From contig NC_080048.1 of assembly GCF_026212465.1 (NCBI RefSeq), positions 37,352,375 to 37,416,374 of the forward strand: 64,000 nucleotides of DNA. Direction: 5' to 3'. Below are positions 1 through 12,710 of the stretch, piece after piece (the stretch's first letter is position 1; each line of letters opens with the position of its first letter). The notes below the pieces were generated by a model that ran no database searches, had not been told where the DNA came from, and saw only the letters and a program-made list of their open reading frames with translations. The DNA comes from Amaranthus tricolor (Eukaryota > Streptophyta > Magnoliopsida > Caryophyllales > Amaranthaceae). The position numbers and the translations under genes were made by a program.

Positions 1-1798
1 ATAAGCAAGGGCACCAATAACTCGACTCTCCATCCCCGAGTTCTTCTGTTCAGGGAGAGGTAAAGACAACTGGAAGCAGCTTTCAACTAGTGAGGCCACC
101 AGCTCTTCTCTGAACAAGCTTTTGCTTGTAACACTATTAAGATCTTCTTTTATCCTCACATCTTCGAATAGAGAAGCAATGTCAGTTCCAGCCAGCGGCT
201 TCTGACCTCTACGAACACTTTCCTTGGCAAAAAGATCAACACAAAGAGCTGTTCGACAGATACATGCCAAAGCATGCATACGATCTGATTCGGCCCTCAA
301 GTTCCTCACCATTGAAAGCAACCTCTTAAACAATGAAACCTACAGCAATGTGGCCAACTCAGAATTTTCTAATGGATATAATACCATCTCGACAATATAT
401 ACAAGTAAACATAAACATATGAGTATCATAAAAATCCAAGATAAATTATGCCATCAAATGTAGAGGGAATCAAATAATCAACCAATCTCATGCTGGTACA
501 CAAACAATCAGTAGAACTAAGCAGTAAGCGGTACTATACCAAACAAAAATGATACAAAACCATTATGATTACACAACACAATAACATCAAAGCTTTAATC
601 CCAACAATATGATCCCACGTAACAGCAAAGATAAAAAAAAAATTCAAAAGTACAAGGGGAAATTCAAAGTATAAACCTGCATATTAAGATCGAGTAAGTG
701 AAGATTGGTTACAACAGCGTGAACAATACTCTCCCTAGCAGACGAGAATTCCTGTCGATCCCAGAGTGTGAGTATGGCAATAATGGAAGTAGAAGCCCAC
801 TCAGTCTTGCCTCCAGGGACATCAGCTAAATACAACATATTAATGGCAACCTCAAATATCAATGCAGGATCCAAAGACTCTAAAAATGGTGATAAATGCA
901 TAACCACGTCCGAAACTCCCACAAACTTCTCAGCATTGCCAGACACTAATGAACCAGTTCCATCCCCCTTCGACGAGAGCTTACGAATAGCTTCAGCAGA
1001 ACCGGAAGCAACAGCTTTAACACCATAAACAAGCGGAAAGACTGTAGCACGAAAGCTTTCAACGGGAAGTACAGTCGCCCTAGACATCAATGAATTCCTC
1101 TTCTTCCAAACAAAATCCACCATAGAAGAAACCCAATTAGACCGAATCGCAACAGAATTCTCACTATCAACAAGCTTATCCCCAGCTAACCGACTCATTT
1201 TCTTTGATTCGAACTCCTTAAACAACCTCCCAACCGATTCAAATGCAACCTTCGCAACCAAATCCGAAGCATCCAACATATTCTCCCCGATCCTCCTCCA
1301 CCAATTGGAAACCCTATCAAGCAAATTAACATTATTTTCACAAAGAACAACAAGATCATCCCTCGCAAGAATACAACCTAGTGTTTCTGTAATCGAAAAC
1401 CGAAGATTACTACTATTTGAATCAAAACAAGAGGTAATTTGTTGATGCGAGTTGGAAATCAGAGTTGATAGAAGATGAGAAGGAATTGCAGAGAGGAAGG
1501 AAATGGCGGCAGCGGAAACATCAGGATCGGGAAAATTGAGGTCAGATTTGATGCCTGAAATGAGCGAATCCCACAGATTTGGAGTGAGACGAGGTGATGA
1601 ACGGATGAGATCGAAAGCGAGTTTTTTACATACGGCGGAAGCAGGTGCCGCGACGATTTCTTCGACGGCGGTTTTAGCGATGACGGAGGTGTCTCGGCCG
1701 GCGGCGGACTGTTGTAAAGCTTGTAGAAGAGCGCCGGATTGCCGGAGAGCGTCGTTTGACCGGAGGTCGGCTTGGATTTGGGCGAATAGGATGTCCAT
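1..1798 (-). CDS. TPLATE: TPLATE, 5' part (TPLATE-complex endocytic adaptor), truncated by the window edge
   Basis: Exons on the minus strand are 1798..677 and 339..<1, separated by a 337-bp intron. The first exon encodes 374 residues from MDILFAQIQADLRSNDALRQ, and the second adds 113 residues in frame (start VSLFKRLL, end VIGALAY). I recognise this as TPLATE from memory of the Arabidopsis protein, which is close to identical over much of this stretch. TPLATE is a large plant subunit (about 1,170 residues) of the TPLATE adaptor complex, which drives clathrin-mediated endocytosis at the plasma membrane and is needed for cytokinesis and pollen. About 40% of the protein is here: the N-terminal adaptin-like helical trunk. 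The start codon is the first ATG after a telo-box in the presumed leader. No frameshift or stop is seen. The gene is divergent from EXO70A. Confidence 0.95.
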
Positions 1799-1810
1799 TT
1801 TTGGTGGAAT

Positions 1811-1820
1811 TTAGGGTTTA
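1811..1820 (-). promoter_or_regulatory. telo-box in the TPLATE leader/promoter
   Basis: The minus strand reads TAAACCCTAA about 12 bp upstream of the TPLATE ATG. This is the plant telo-box, common close to the start of housekeeping genes. Its role here is inferred from position only. Confidence 0.5.
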
Positions 1821-3955
1821 GAGAGTGTGATTAGTTAAGCTGTTTAGAGAGATCATTGCCGGCAGGGACAATTGTCAAAGTTCATAGTTCACCGGAATTA
1901 TTTGGGGAGTTAATATTTGAACTTTCGGGCAAAAAATAGATTGTTTAATGATGTGATTATTTGCTAAACGGTCTAATGATCACTCGTAACAATAGTTTAT
2001 AATTTTAAAATGATCACTTATATCTTTGTTATAATTATATGAATCTGTCTCATAATAAAATTATAATTTATTATAGTGCTAAAGACTATTACAATATTTT
2101 GATAATAGTTTTAGAAAGAAAAAAAAAAGAAAATGTATCAAACAACTTAGTTAAAATCAACCTAAAAGTTACTGCCACAATCATTTGTCAAACAAATTTT
2201 ATATATAAGATATTTGAAAATAACGTGTGAAAAAATATATAATTTTGAACTTATAATACAATTTACAGTTTTAAAAAATGATGCTATATTAGAGATCAAA
2301 CGACGTATTTCAATCTCTAATATCACCAAGATCGAAAGTACGAAATCTTGTGACAAACAAATCACGCTATCAATTAAACCGATGATTGTAGGAGAAAATA
2401 ATGCAATAAAACGACACAAAGATTTAACGAGGTTCATCCTAATTAAGGCTACGTCCTCCGGTGTGTATTATCTCTTATATTATCAAAGAAGTTTAAAGAA
2501 CTCTAAAAAATGAAGAATTACAATAAATAAGAGATTAGGCTAGTGTTTGGCTTAGGGTGTATATTTGGGGATGTGTTTGATGAGCATATGAGGCCTCTAT
2601 ATAGAGAGGATTATATATTTAATTAGATTACACATTTAGTACTAAGAATTTACTATACAATAAAACAGTCCAAGCAAGTGAACTGATGCAAAACCGAATC
2701 CAAGTCTGCTGTTGCCCGTCCGCTTGTTCAAGCGGTTCTTCACAGAACCTACTGCTTGCTGATTTGTGCACTTGTCGTTCGAGCATGGCTTTCCAAGGAT
2801 ATTTTGCCTGTCTTCTGTTTTATTGCTCGATCAAGTCATGGTTTAAACTTCAAGTGCCTTGTTCAAGGCATCTTCAAGGACCTTTCCAATTCTTCATTAA
2901 ATCATTCATCATGCCTCATAATAACACCCATGTTTAAGTCCATTCATCAACATACCATTTACTCTATGCATTGATCATCATCTTAAACACCACATTAAGT
3001 TACAAATTTAATCACCCATTAAACCTCCAAGAGATACCATCTCTATGTGCATGACTTGATTGTGTACTCAAGTCACCATTAATATTAACAAGTTTAAAAT
3101 AAACTCGTAAGAAATCGTGTTACACTTTAGTCTAGTGTAAAATTTTTCAAATATAGACCAAACCACAAACTCAAAAAAAAAAAACTCGGACTACAAATTT
3201 TCATGATTTTCTTTATTACTAACTTGCTTACTTTTGTGCAAATATATGATCTATCATTAATTCAATCATTACTATTCGGTTATATAAATAAATAAATTTA
3301 TTTTGTTATTGGGATATGCATATATATATATATATATGTCATTGAATATCATATTTACATATTTATAATGAACTGCATTTTAATGTTTATTATGAAGATT
3401 AATTTAATTAATATTAATGAAAATAAATATCTGATGTTGATTTGTCATAGAGAATAATGTTTGTAGTAAATTAGTAATATATTAACATTGCCCCAAATTA
3501 GATTGAAGATTTAGAGGGTTTTCTAGAGTCACATGTCTATCACCTTAGATAATCTCATTTAGTTATTGTTTTTATCCACTTTCCTAACCAACAATATTTT
3601 TAAAAGTTACATACCCAAATTACAAAGAAAATCATTAGGGGTTGTTTGCGTCGAGGAATTAACTCAATCAGAAGCTTAAGCTTATGGTTGAGGTCATAAG
3701 ATATGTTATATACTCTAATATGGAAATTATAATATTGTGGGAGAAGAGCTGTACTTGCTTTTTAAATAGGATAAAAAACAATTAAAAAAAATAATTTTAG
3801 AAATAATTAGAAAATCGTTTCCTGGTTTATCGTCATAAGCCCATAACTGTCTTAACTGTTTGATCAAATTGAACATGCAAAACAATAGTACCATTTCATC
3901 TCAATTTTCCATTTTCTCTCTTATTTCAATCCGATCAATAATTTGAAAAATTAAA
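1821..3955. other. Intergenic spacer between divergent TPLATE and EXO70A
   Basis: About 2.1 kb of AT-rich sequence with no supportable gene. It must hold the promoters of both neighbouring genes, but I see no clear TATA box that I would assign. A more GC-rich block at about 2680-3130 looks like a decayed transposon piece and resembles the style of 13640-14030, though I could not align the two. A short AT dinucleotide run lies near 3318-3337. Confidence 0.6.
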
Positions 3956-6084
3956 ATGGGGATTCCGGTTCCATTGCCAACATCTAAAGAAACCCTAGGA
4001 GATCGAGTCATATTTGTGAGGGAATCGCTATTAAAAAGCCAATTGATTACAGATAATATGGTTTCCATTCTCGGTTCCTTCGATCATCGTCTCTCTTCTC
4101 TCGAAACTGCCATGCGCCCTACCCAGGTTTCATTATATTTTTCAAAAAATTATAATCGGTCATAGTTTTGATTGTTTTGTTGAATTTCTAGTTATTTTGA
4201 TAGATTCGGATGCATTCAATTAGAAGAGCGCATGAAAATATCGACAGAACTTTAAAATCTACCCAGAATGTTTTGGAACAATTTGATATCGCTCGCAAGG
4301 TTTGTTATTGTTCTTGTACCTTTTTTTCTTTAATTTTTGGTTTTTGATTAAATTGGTTAGTACTTGGTACGAATTAGTGTATATAATACTACTACTTTAG
4401 TCTTAATGGAACCGTATCCTCTATAACAATGACTACATTATATTGTCCTAGTGATACTAGAGTGGCTTGTGTCTGGACAAGATCTACTGTAGGCAATCTT
4501 ATACCATCCTCCGTCTCTTTTTTGATTGCTACATTTTTTTTTGAGAAGTGTTGTTAAAATAATCTAGAAAAATTTAGGATTTTATTTAAATATAAAAATA
4601 TCTAAAACTAAAAAATTAAAAAATAAAAAATATCTAAGATAATATAATGGAAGTAACTAGAAAAGTAATTAAAAAATTAAAAATATCTAAGATATTTTAG
4701 TAAACTTGCACTATAAATACCCATTGATGTAATTAATTTTTTGTGCAATGAAGAACAATATCCATTCTACATATTCATTCATCTTCCTCTCCAAATAAAT
4801 CCATTCACTATTTTACCATCTAAATTTTTTTTTGAGAAGTGTATGATAAATTTGTTAAAAGACTTGTAGACAATAAGACCCACATAAGAGGAGTTGGTTG
4901 CACATAAACCTGATAATGTTTCACCCCTAAAACCAATTGGTAATAAGAAGAGTAGCCCATCAATTATATATGATAGTCTGGGTTATTTTTCGATAGTGTA
5001 TTTAATAAAAAGAAACCGTAAAAAAATGATAGTATATTATAGAAGTAACAATTAATTAGGATCTAGCTAGCCATTTTTTGTTGCAATGTGAGCTAGTTAA
5101 TGGGACAGGTCGGCTCATTAGGCTGCGGGCTTTAGCGAGTTGTTTATGGGGCTGGTCGTTATTGGATTTTTTGAAAAATGGGTCAATAGTTGGTCACCAG
5201 CGAGTAGCGGGTCTAAAATATACTCATTGAAGTATTCAATTGAGTTGTGTTTCCTTAAAAGAAGGGAAATGGGAGTCCATTGTTGAAGGAAGAAAGCTGA
5301 TGAGAAACACTTTCTTGGCTTGGAGGTAGTGGGACTATGGAGTGACATATTGTGGGATTTATGGGATTCAACCAATGATGATTTTTTGTGAATGAACTAT
5401 TTTGATTGATTTTATTGCAATTCTTATTAATGATGAAGTGATTGTGAAGTTGAAAAGGAGTCTTTTACGAAGAGATTGGTGTTGCAATGTAGCTAGATAT
5501 TTTTGTGTTGATTCAATTTCTCTTTTGTTGTGATACCTATGTAGCTAGACATGATATTGTTTAGAAACAACAAGTTTTGCATTCTTAACCTCATGGCATT
5601 CAGCTAGGTTTATTGTTGGGTAAAAAATAGTTACATCAAGCCTAAATTATTGAGAACTAGTTATATTTTTTGATTCTTTAGAACTAAGTAAGAATTTAAC
5701 TAGTTTAGAGGAGATTTGTAGTGGTTTGGCCTCTAACCTATGTAACTAACTTTAGAATGACATTATTGAATGCTTAATGAAAATATGAGCACCTTATTTC
5801 CAAATTACTGTCAATATCTTGACCAATTAGTGTTGTATAACCTTTTTAATTCACATTGACGGAACCTAATATTTTCCGAAGATTTTTGTTTACAAGAATC
5901 ATTAGGATTACTTTTAGTGGTAGGACATGTGCGCAATGATGCAAAAATCTTGCAAAAATATAGGCACCTTAGGATAGGAGGGTCTTTTGATTCTTAGTCT
6001 CGAGTCTCGACTCTTGACATATTTTTTTTATTGCACCTCCTTATCAACTTTATGCAAATGGCTGTTGTTTTCGTATTAGGTATT

Positions 6085-6120
<36 letters not shown>

Positions 6121-9100
6121 TTAGAAAGTTTTGACGTGATCTAATTCATTATAACATTTTCAATTGAATTGCAAACTACAGGCCGAAGCTAAAGTATTAA
6201 GAGGGCCTCATGAAGATTTGGAAAGTTACCTTGAAGCTATTGAGCAGTTGAAATATGTCCTTATGTTTTTGAGTGGTAACAAAAGCTTTAAGCATGATAA
6301 TGAGGCTTTAAATCGTGTTCACAACTTGGTACAAAAGGCAATTTCAAAGTTGGAAGATGAGTTTAGGCAAATTTTAATGTCTTACAGGTTTGTCTTCTTG
6401 CCTATTTATTTTCAAAGCTCAGTGTTTGTATGATGAGCATTTTAGATAAGAATTATGTTAAACCAAAAGTGAAGGTAAATTTTGTTTTTCATTTTTAGTG
6501 GATGATTTTAGACTTATTCATGAAGAAATGAATTGCATTTATTTTTAAGCATCATTTTTGAGTAGTTAGTGTAAAGATTTGAATTTGAATTCATGTGTCC
6601 ATCAAGGCTTAGTTTATTTTTGAAGTTGCTAAATTTACTTCATGTTCCTTATGTCATGCATATTCAACAATTATGTATTCTTGTATCAGTAAACCAATTG
6701 AACCCGATTGCCTTTTTGACTGCCTTCCCAATTCATTACGACCCAACTCGACTCAGGGAGATGCAGAGCAAAGTAAAAGTGCGGAAAATTTTACTTATAA
6801 GCCTTTAGATCTTGTTCCCCCTCGTGTCCTACCATTGCTTCATAATCTGGTCATTCAAATGATTCAAGCGGGCTACCAACAACAAGTTCTCAGTATTTAT
6901 AGGTAACAGATTTTATTTTTCATTCCTTTATCACTCTCTTTGATTTGTTTGTAGCATTCTTTCACAATACTAGATTATCATTCCTCATAGTCTCCTTTTG
7001 GTACTATTAGAAGGTAAAAATGTTTTGCATCATTTGGAATTTGGGCGCAATCTTTGAGGAGTTTGGTCAACATAATGGCATGACATCTTCTAAAAAAATA
7101 ATTTAGTATTTTTTTACTTATCAAAGTTGAAGAAACGTAGAAAATTGGAGCATTATGACTTAAAGTTATTTATACAAGGACAAGAATGAATTGAGAAAAT
7201 TCGAGAAAGATTTGGGAAATAATTTATGGCTTTTGTTAGTTTTATTAATTATTCTTATTAGCTACTTCACATAGGAAATGCTTTGAATCATTACATCTTA
7301 GACTCTTAGACTATATCAGTATGGACCAGATGTTAGAGTAAATAACATATCCCGAGACCTCAACTATTAGCTTAAACTTTTGGTTGAGTTGGTTCTTTGA
7401 CATGGTACCACAGCCAGTGTGATAAGAGGTCATGAGTTCGAATCTGAACCACCACTCATTCATAGTGGAATATTCAACGCCATGTATGAGGAGCGCCAGT
7501 GCTGCATCCACACTTTTATCCCAATGGGCTCTCGTGTGTTGGGGCGTTTTAAAGTATATAACGTATCTTGGGGCCTTAACTATTGGCTTAACCACATTGG
7601 TTGCCAGGCATTGCAGTAAAATATCAATATTCTCCTATTGCTGTAAATTTGCAAATCTAGTGAGTGAATAGTTAAGACTCAGGAAATGTGTTAGTTTTAC
7701 ACTGAATTATTTTTTAAAAAACTATAACTAAAGAGGCATATGAAAAGGAAGAATGATCCATTAAATAGGAAATGGAAGAAGAAATCATTGGTTTGTATTA
7801 ACATCTTATAATATATGATACATAGGGAAACACGCTCGACTGTTATGGAAATCACACTAAGAAAGCTTGGGGTGGAAAGACTTACCAAAGAAGATGTGCA
7901 AAAGATGCAGTGGGAAGCTTTAGAGGCAAAGATAGGGAATTGGATACATTACATGCGTATATCTGTAAGTACTTTAAGATTGGACTGTTTCAAACATTTT
8001 AACCTTTTTTTGCTTGTTTTTTAATTTAGTCGTGATAATAATTCAGGTCAAACTGCTTTTTTCTGGGGAGAAGAAGGTGTCTGATGAGATATTTAAATCT
8101 ATTGAATCTATTAGAATATTGTGTTTTGCTGAAGTAACTTCAAGTTGTGTCTCTTCACTCCTTAGTTTTGGGGATGCAATTGCTAGAAGTAAGAGATCAC
8201 CAGAAAAATTATTTGTTCTCTTGGACATGTATGAGATCATGAGGGAACTGCAGCCTGAGGTAAGATGAATAAACCTCTTTTTGCAATCTTTTGACTTCTA
8301 ACCTTACAAATTTTCTGGTTTTTTTGTGCATATGTAGTACAATGGTTTGCTGATTATTTGAGTAGGGGAATGAGAAAAAAATTTGTAAGAGGGAAAATTT
8401 TGGGGGAACATGATGAAACCATAGTAGAGAGAGGAAAGAATGGCATGATGTAGGATAAACCATAGTGCAAAATATGGTTTCGGCCACGATCACGGTAGCG
8501 GTCGCGAAACGGATTTCGTGTTATAATTTTGCGGTCAATGCGGCCCATATTTCGGTCGCGGTAAACTCAAAATCCTTTACAATACGGTCACGATACGGTG
8601 ATGCGGCCTTGTTGTTGCACCATGGGACAAACCGTTAAAGGCTTTCACAAGATTAGAGTCGCCTTTGTCCTAGGGTTGGGTTGTTTAAATGAATTAATAA
8701 CGAAAAAGTTTTTTACGTGAAGAATATGAAATTATTACGTGCGTTTATACTGAATTAATTGCAATTTTCGTTTTTTTTGGGCGATTGAGTTTACATTTCA
8801 TTTATCTTTATGGAAAACAATGGGTACTCTTTTTCATTAACTTATTTTTCCTGATTTTTTACTTCTTTAATGTTAAAACATTCAAAACACTAACAAAATT
8901 GTTTGATTCTCAATTTACTTCCTTTTGTTTTTTAAAGTAACTGGCTGAATTTGACATGGACATAGTTGGTTATTTTAATAGATAGAAAGAATTTTTGAGG
9001 GTAGACCTTGCACTGAAATGAGGGAATCTGCAGCCAGCTTGACGAAACGACTAGCACAAACAGCCCAAGAGACATTTGGTGATTTTGAAGAAGCAGTTGA

Positions 9101-11888
9101 GAAGGATGCCACAAAAACTATTGTGATGGATGGAACGGTGCATCCATTGACAAGCTATGTGATCAACTATGTGAAGTTTTTGTTTGAGTAAGCCTAATGC
9201 TCACTTGTCTACTTCAGCTTTAGGCTTTATTTTTTCTGCTATATTCTTTATGAGATTTTATTGGAGGGAAATGTGCTTTTAAGTTATGCAAAGAATGAGA
9301 AGACCTTAATATTATGCTACAAAGTTTTCTAGATGAAGGATACCAAAAGTGACGAAATCAAACTACTTTAGTGTGAACTAAGTCCGCACAAGACTTACTT
9401 GTATTTAAACTGGTCAAGGTCATTGTACAGCAAGGAAGCTACTCCTTCCGTTACCCTAAATGAGAGCCAGTTAATGATATTGAGTTGATGAAATGATGTG
9501 GATTTGTGGTGTCTATCTCACTAAAGGTGGGAGTATAAGCCATTCACAAGGCAATTTGTCTACTGTTAGAGTCATCTTGGCTCTTTTTTTTTTTTTTGCT
9601 CTACTAATGTTGAATTTTTCATGGTTATACTTAGTTAATGTGAACATTACACAGTTATCAGTCCACTCTCAAACAACTGTTCCAGGAGTTTAGTGCAGAA
9701 GATCCAGGAGCACAGTTGGCTGCTTTAACAACTCGCATAATGCAAGCACTCCAGATTAACCTAGACGGGAAATCTAAACAATATAAAGATTGTGCTTTGA
9801 CACAGCTATTTCTAATGAACAATATTCACTACATTGTTCGATCAGTTCGGAGGTTTGCTATTGATATTCGTTTTAACTCTTAAGATTATTTTCTTCATTG
9901 TTCATACCTTATTCTTTTCTTTTGGTTATAGGTCCGATGCAAAAGATCTACTGGGAGATGATTGGGTTCAACGACATCGGAGGATTGTCCAACAACATGC
10001 AAATCAATACAAAAGGGTTTCTTGGTCCAAGGTATTGTTCCCCTAGTGAAGTCTAGAGTCTAATACTGAACATGCTTGCAAAAAACTGTTTGGACTATGT
10101 GATCTTCTATTTGCCCTAGTCTCCTCTCTCAAATTTGTTTTTGATGTTAGTTTCCATGTTATGTGCTTTCTGATTTTGTTAAGAGCCTAGTTAACAATAA
10201 CCTTAACTTTGTGTTTTTATAATCATCATGATACATAATGTATCCCACATTCCCACTCATAGGACATTAGGGTCTATGGAGGTATGGAAACCAACATACT
10301 ATACCGTTATCAAGGAGATAAGGAGGTGGCGGCCAATGAGGCCCTTGACTCAAGTGTGTTGGTGTTTTATTAAAATATATAATAAAAGATGGAGAAGAGA
10401 TAGAAGAATATAAGAAAAGTTGACTTTTGAATTTCGTGGAATAAACTGTTATATGTAGTCTTTGTGGTGCATTGCCTTGCTAGGCTTATTGGCTTACAAA
10501 GCTTGTAACGAATTGGTATTTGTTGCATAGCACACTCCTATGCGTTTTTTACCGTGTTGAGTGACCTATATTAGGGGTCCTGCTCCAATGGCTTTTTTCT
10601 TCTCCGAGCTTTTTATGCCGGCAGTCTTGTTTACCCCGTTTATAGTGTTTTTCTATATCTTTTCCTAAACTTCAAAAACAGAAAGCTATTATAGGTGGTG
10701 GATAATTAGCATGTGATGTTTACCAATTACCATACTATGTTACTTAGACTTAGAGGTACTGGTGTCGGATATGGGTATGTGTCGAAGTGTTGGATACGTC
10801 TAAATATTCATTTTACGCCTAAAGTGAAGTGTCTAAGTGTCATACTAATGTCCGAGTATCAATGATAGGGCACGAGTAAGTGAAGCAAAACGAAGAGTCT
10901 GAGGAACATAGTTAATAGAAGTATGTTTTTTTTTCTCTGTTTGTAGATCCTTCAATTTCTGTCAGTCCAACCGGCCGGTTCCACAGGCAGCGCTGCTACA
11001 CCAGATGCTGCTCCTCCGCTTCCAAGGGCAATGGTTAAAGAGAGATTCAAAAATTTCAATTTGCAATTCGAAGAACTTCATCAAAGACAATCTCAATGGA
11101 CTGTTCCTGACAGTGAGTTGCGTGAGTCTTTGAGATTGGCTGTAGCTGAGGTCTTATTGCCTGCCTACCGAAATTTCTTCAAACGCTATGGGTTTGTCAT
11201 CTTATATTTCTTTCTCTTCTCCTCATCTGTCTCATTGAGATTTTGCAATATTTTGTAAATATATATCATAACTTTTAAGGGTAAATGTTGCAATTCTAAT
11301 GAGATGAAAATAATATTTTAAATTTTGTGGGATTGGGTAAACTTTACCCAAGCGATGTACTTATAAATAAGCATCATATCATATTATATTATAAAAATGT
11401 TGATAGATGACAAATATCGTTGTTAAGGAGTTTTGACAAATGAAATTATAATAGTTAATAATAGTTGATTTCATAAAAATATTTTCTTAATTAACATTTT
11501 TATTTTCTTTTAAAATTGGAGCTAAATTAGGTAAACTATTTATATAATTTATTATAGCAATTCTATATGTCTAACTTAGAATTTGATACGTTTAATTATG
11601 AAAAAATGATGTATTCGATAAATAATTTTAAAAAAAAATCAGTAATTTAATTTTTATTTTAAAAATCATGTATTCGATATATTTAATTAATTTTTAAAAT
11701 TATATTTTTATATATTTGATACTAAAACCCATAACCTTGGATGTCTGAATTTTTGCATTTGTGGTTGTAGGCCTATGATAGAAAGTGGAAAGAACCCTCA
11801 GAAGTACATTAGATTCAGCGCAGAAGAACTTGAACGAATGTTAAACGAATTTTTCGAGGGCAAGAACTGGGGTGATCAAAAGCGATAG
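3956..11888 (+). CDS. EXO70A: EXO70A-type exocyst subunit (closest to EXO70A2)
   Basis: Eleven exons: 3956-4126, 4204-4299, 6182-6387, 6690-6902, 7826-7964, 8047-8259, 8982-9187, 9655-9852, 9932-10031, 10947-11191, 11771-11888. All introns are GT-AG, and the join is 1,905 bp, or 634 residues, against about 638 in Arabidopsis EXO70A1. EXO70 binds phosphoinositides and tethers secretory vesicles to the plasma membrane as part of the octameric exocyst. Diagnostic stretches are SILGSFDHRLSSLETAMRPTQ near residue 40, GPHEDLESYL, FAEVTSSCVSSLLSFGDAIA, KRLAQTAQETFGDFEEAVEK and LHQRQSQWTVPDSELRESLR. NNIHYIVRSVRRS and PMIESGKNPQKYIRFS favour EXO70A2 over A1. The C-terminal Exo70 fold covers roughly residues 250-620. 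Introns 2, 4, 6 and 9 carry repeat insertions, but the reading frame is intact. Expression cannot be judged from sequence. Confidence 0.95.
4534..4841. repeat. 274-bp insertion flanked by 17-bp direct repeats in EXO70A intron 2
   Basis: Nine T followed by GAGAAGTG occurs at 4534-4550 and again at 4825-4841. Between them is an AT-rich segment containing a TATA-like TATAAATACCC and, downstream of it, CAATGAA, which looks like a small LTR or promoter-bearing element. The long direct repeat could be a retroposition target duplication or the remains of terminal repeats. The class is not resolved. Confidence 0.45.
6089..6116. repeat. (TA)n microsatellite in EXO70A intron 2
   Basis: A pure AT dinucleotide run of about 28 bp, located 65 bp before the exon 3 acceptor. 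Confidence 0.9.
7331..7610 (+). mobile_element. TRIM retrotransposon in EXO70A intron 4
   Basis: A miniature LTR element of about 280 bp with no coding capacity. The 5' LTR is 7331-7402 (begins TGTTAGAG, ends TTTGACA). It is followed directly by a primer-binding-site-like TGGTACCACAGCC at 7403-7415, a variant of the initiator tRNA-Met site TGGTATCAGAGCC. The 3' LTR starts at 7537 (TGTTGGGGCG) and shares ATAACRTATC, CTCAACTATTRGCTTAA and similar blocks with the first, then fades at about 7600-7610. There is no clear target duplication, and the 3' end appears truncated, so this is an old copy. It is intronic and leaves the exons intact. Confidence 0.75.
8476..8605. repeat. CpG-rich degenerate repeat in EXO70A intron 6
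   Basis: Variants of CGGTCGCGGT, CGGTCACGAT and CACGGTAGCGG recur several times in about 130 bp. The block is much richer in CG dinucleotides than the AT-rich intron around it. It may be the end of a decayed transposon; I do not recognise the family. Confidence 0.5.
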
Positions 11889-12710
11889 GTTATTTGGACC
11901 CAATCATGTTCAAGAGAGGTTTTTTTTATTTAATTTGTAACACAAAATCTCATTGAAGACGATCTCATCGTGATATAGTTTTAAATTTGGCTAATAAGTC
12001 CAACTAAATTGATTAAAACATTTATTTTGATACTTAATTTTATACTATTAATCATCATAAATTGTTTGAAACGGTCTCAAAGTAAGATGTATCTTAGACA
12101 TGAATTAATAACCAAGTTTATACATATTGTAAAAATATTGACTCCTTGTGTGAGATCGTCTCATTGAGAGAAGATCTCTCACAAAGTACCTGTTCATTGT
12201 TTTATGTTCTAAAACGTTATTTTGAATGTTAAAATTGACTTTGAATACTTAAACAGTCCTAATTTAGACACTTTATATAAATATGTCTGACATAATCTCA
12301 TACTAAAATTGGTCAAAATATAGAAAAAGTAAGTCAAGCTCAATTGTGATCAAAACCCAACCATTTTGATCTATTATATAAATTTTCAGTCCCATTTCAT
12401 TATTTTTGGTAAAAACCAATTATATTTCGAATTAATTTTCATATTTTAAATGAATTTTTTCTTATCAAAACCGTATTGGACTAAAGTTTGATGATAAAAA
12501 AAAATCGTAATTTATTAAATCTATATAATAAAAATATTTAAACCTGAATTCCAAAACAATCCAAAAAAAAAATGTACTCAATTTATTCAAAAATGGGGTG
12601 TCGTCTGAGTTGTCCCACAAAGAGCACTTTCTAGGTTTCTAACATCAAACTTTGTAATCTCCTTACAAGTCGCTAGAGAAGTACAATAATGAATCAGAAG
12701 AAGATAAGGA
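11889..12710. other. Spacer between EXO70A and the plastid-protein gene
   Basis: About 820 bp holding the EXO70A 3' untranslated region and the next promoter. It contains two pieces of the dispersed GAGACGGTCTC-like repeat, at about 11946-12085 and 12140-12190. No gene is seen. Confidence 0.6.

Noticed and set aside
5118..5375. 85-codon minus-strand open frame
   Set aside because: It sits within EXO70A intron 2 and has no recognisable domain or splice partner.
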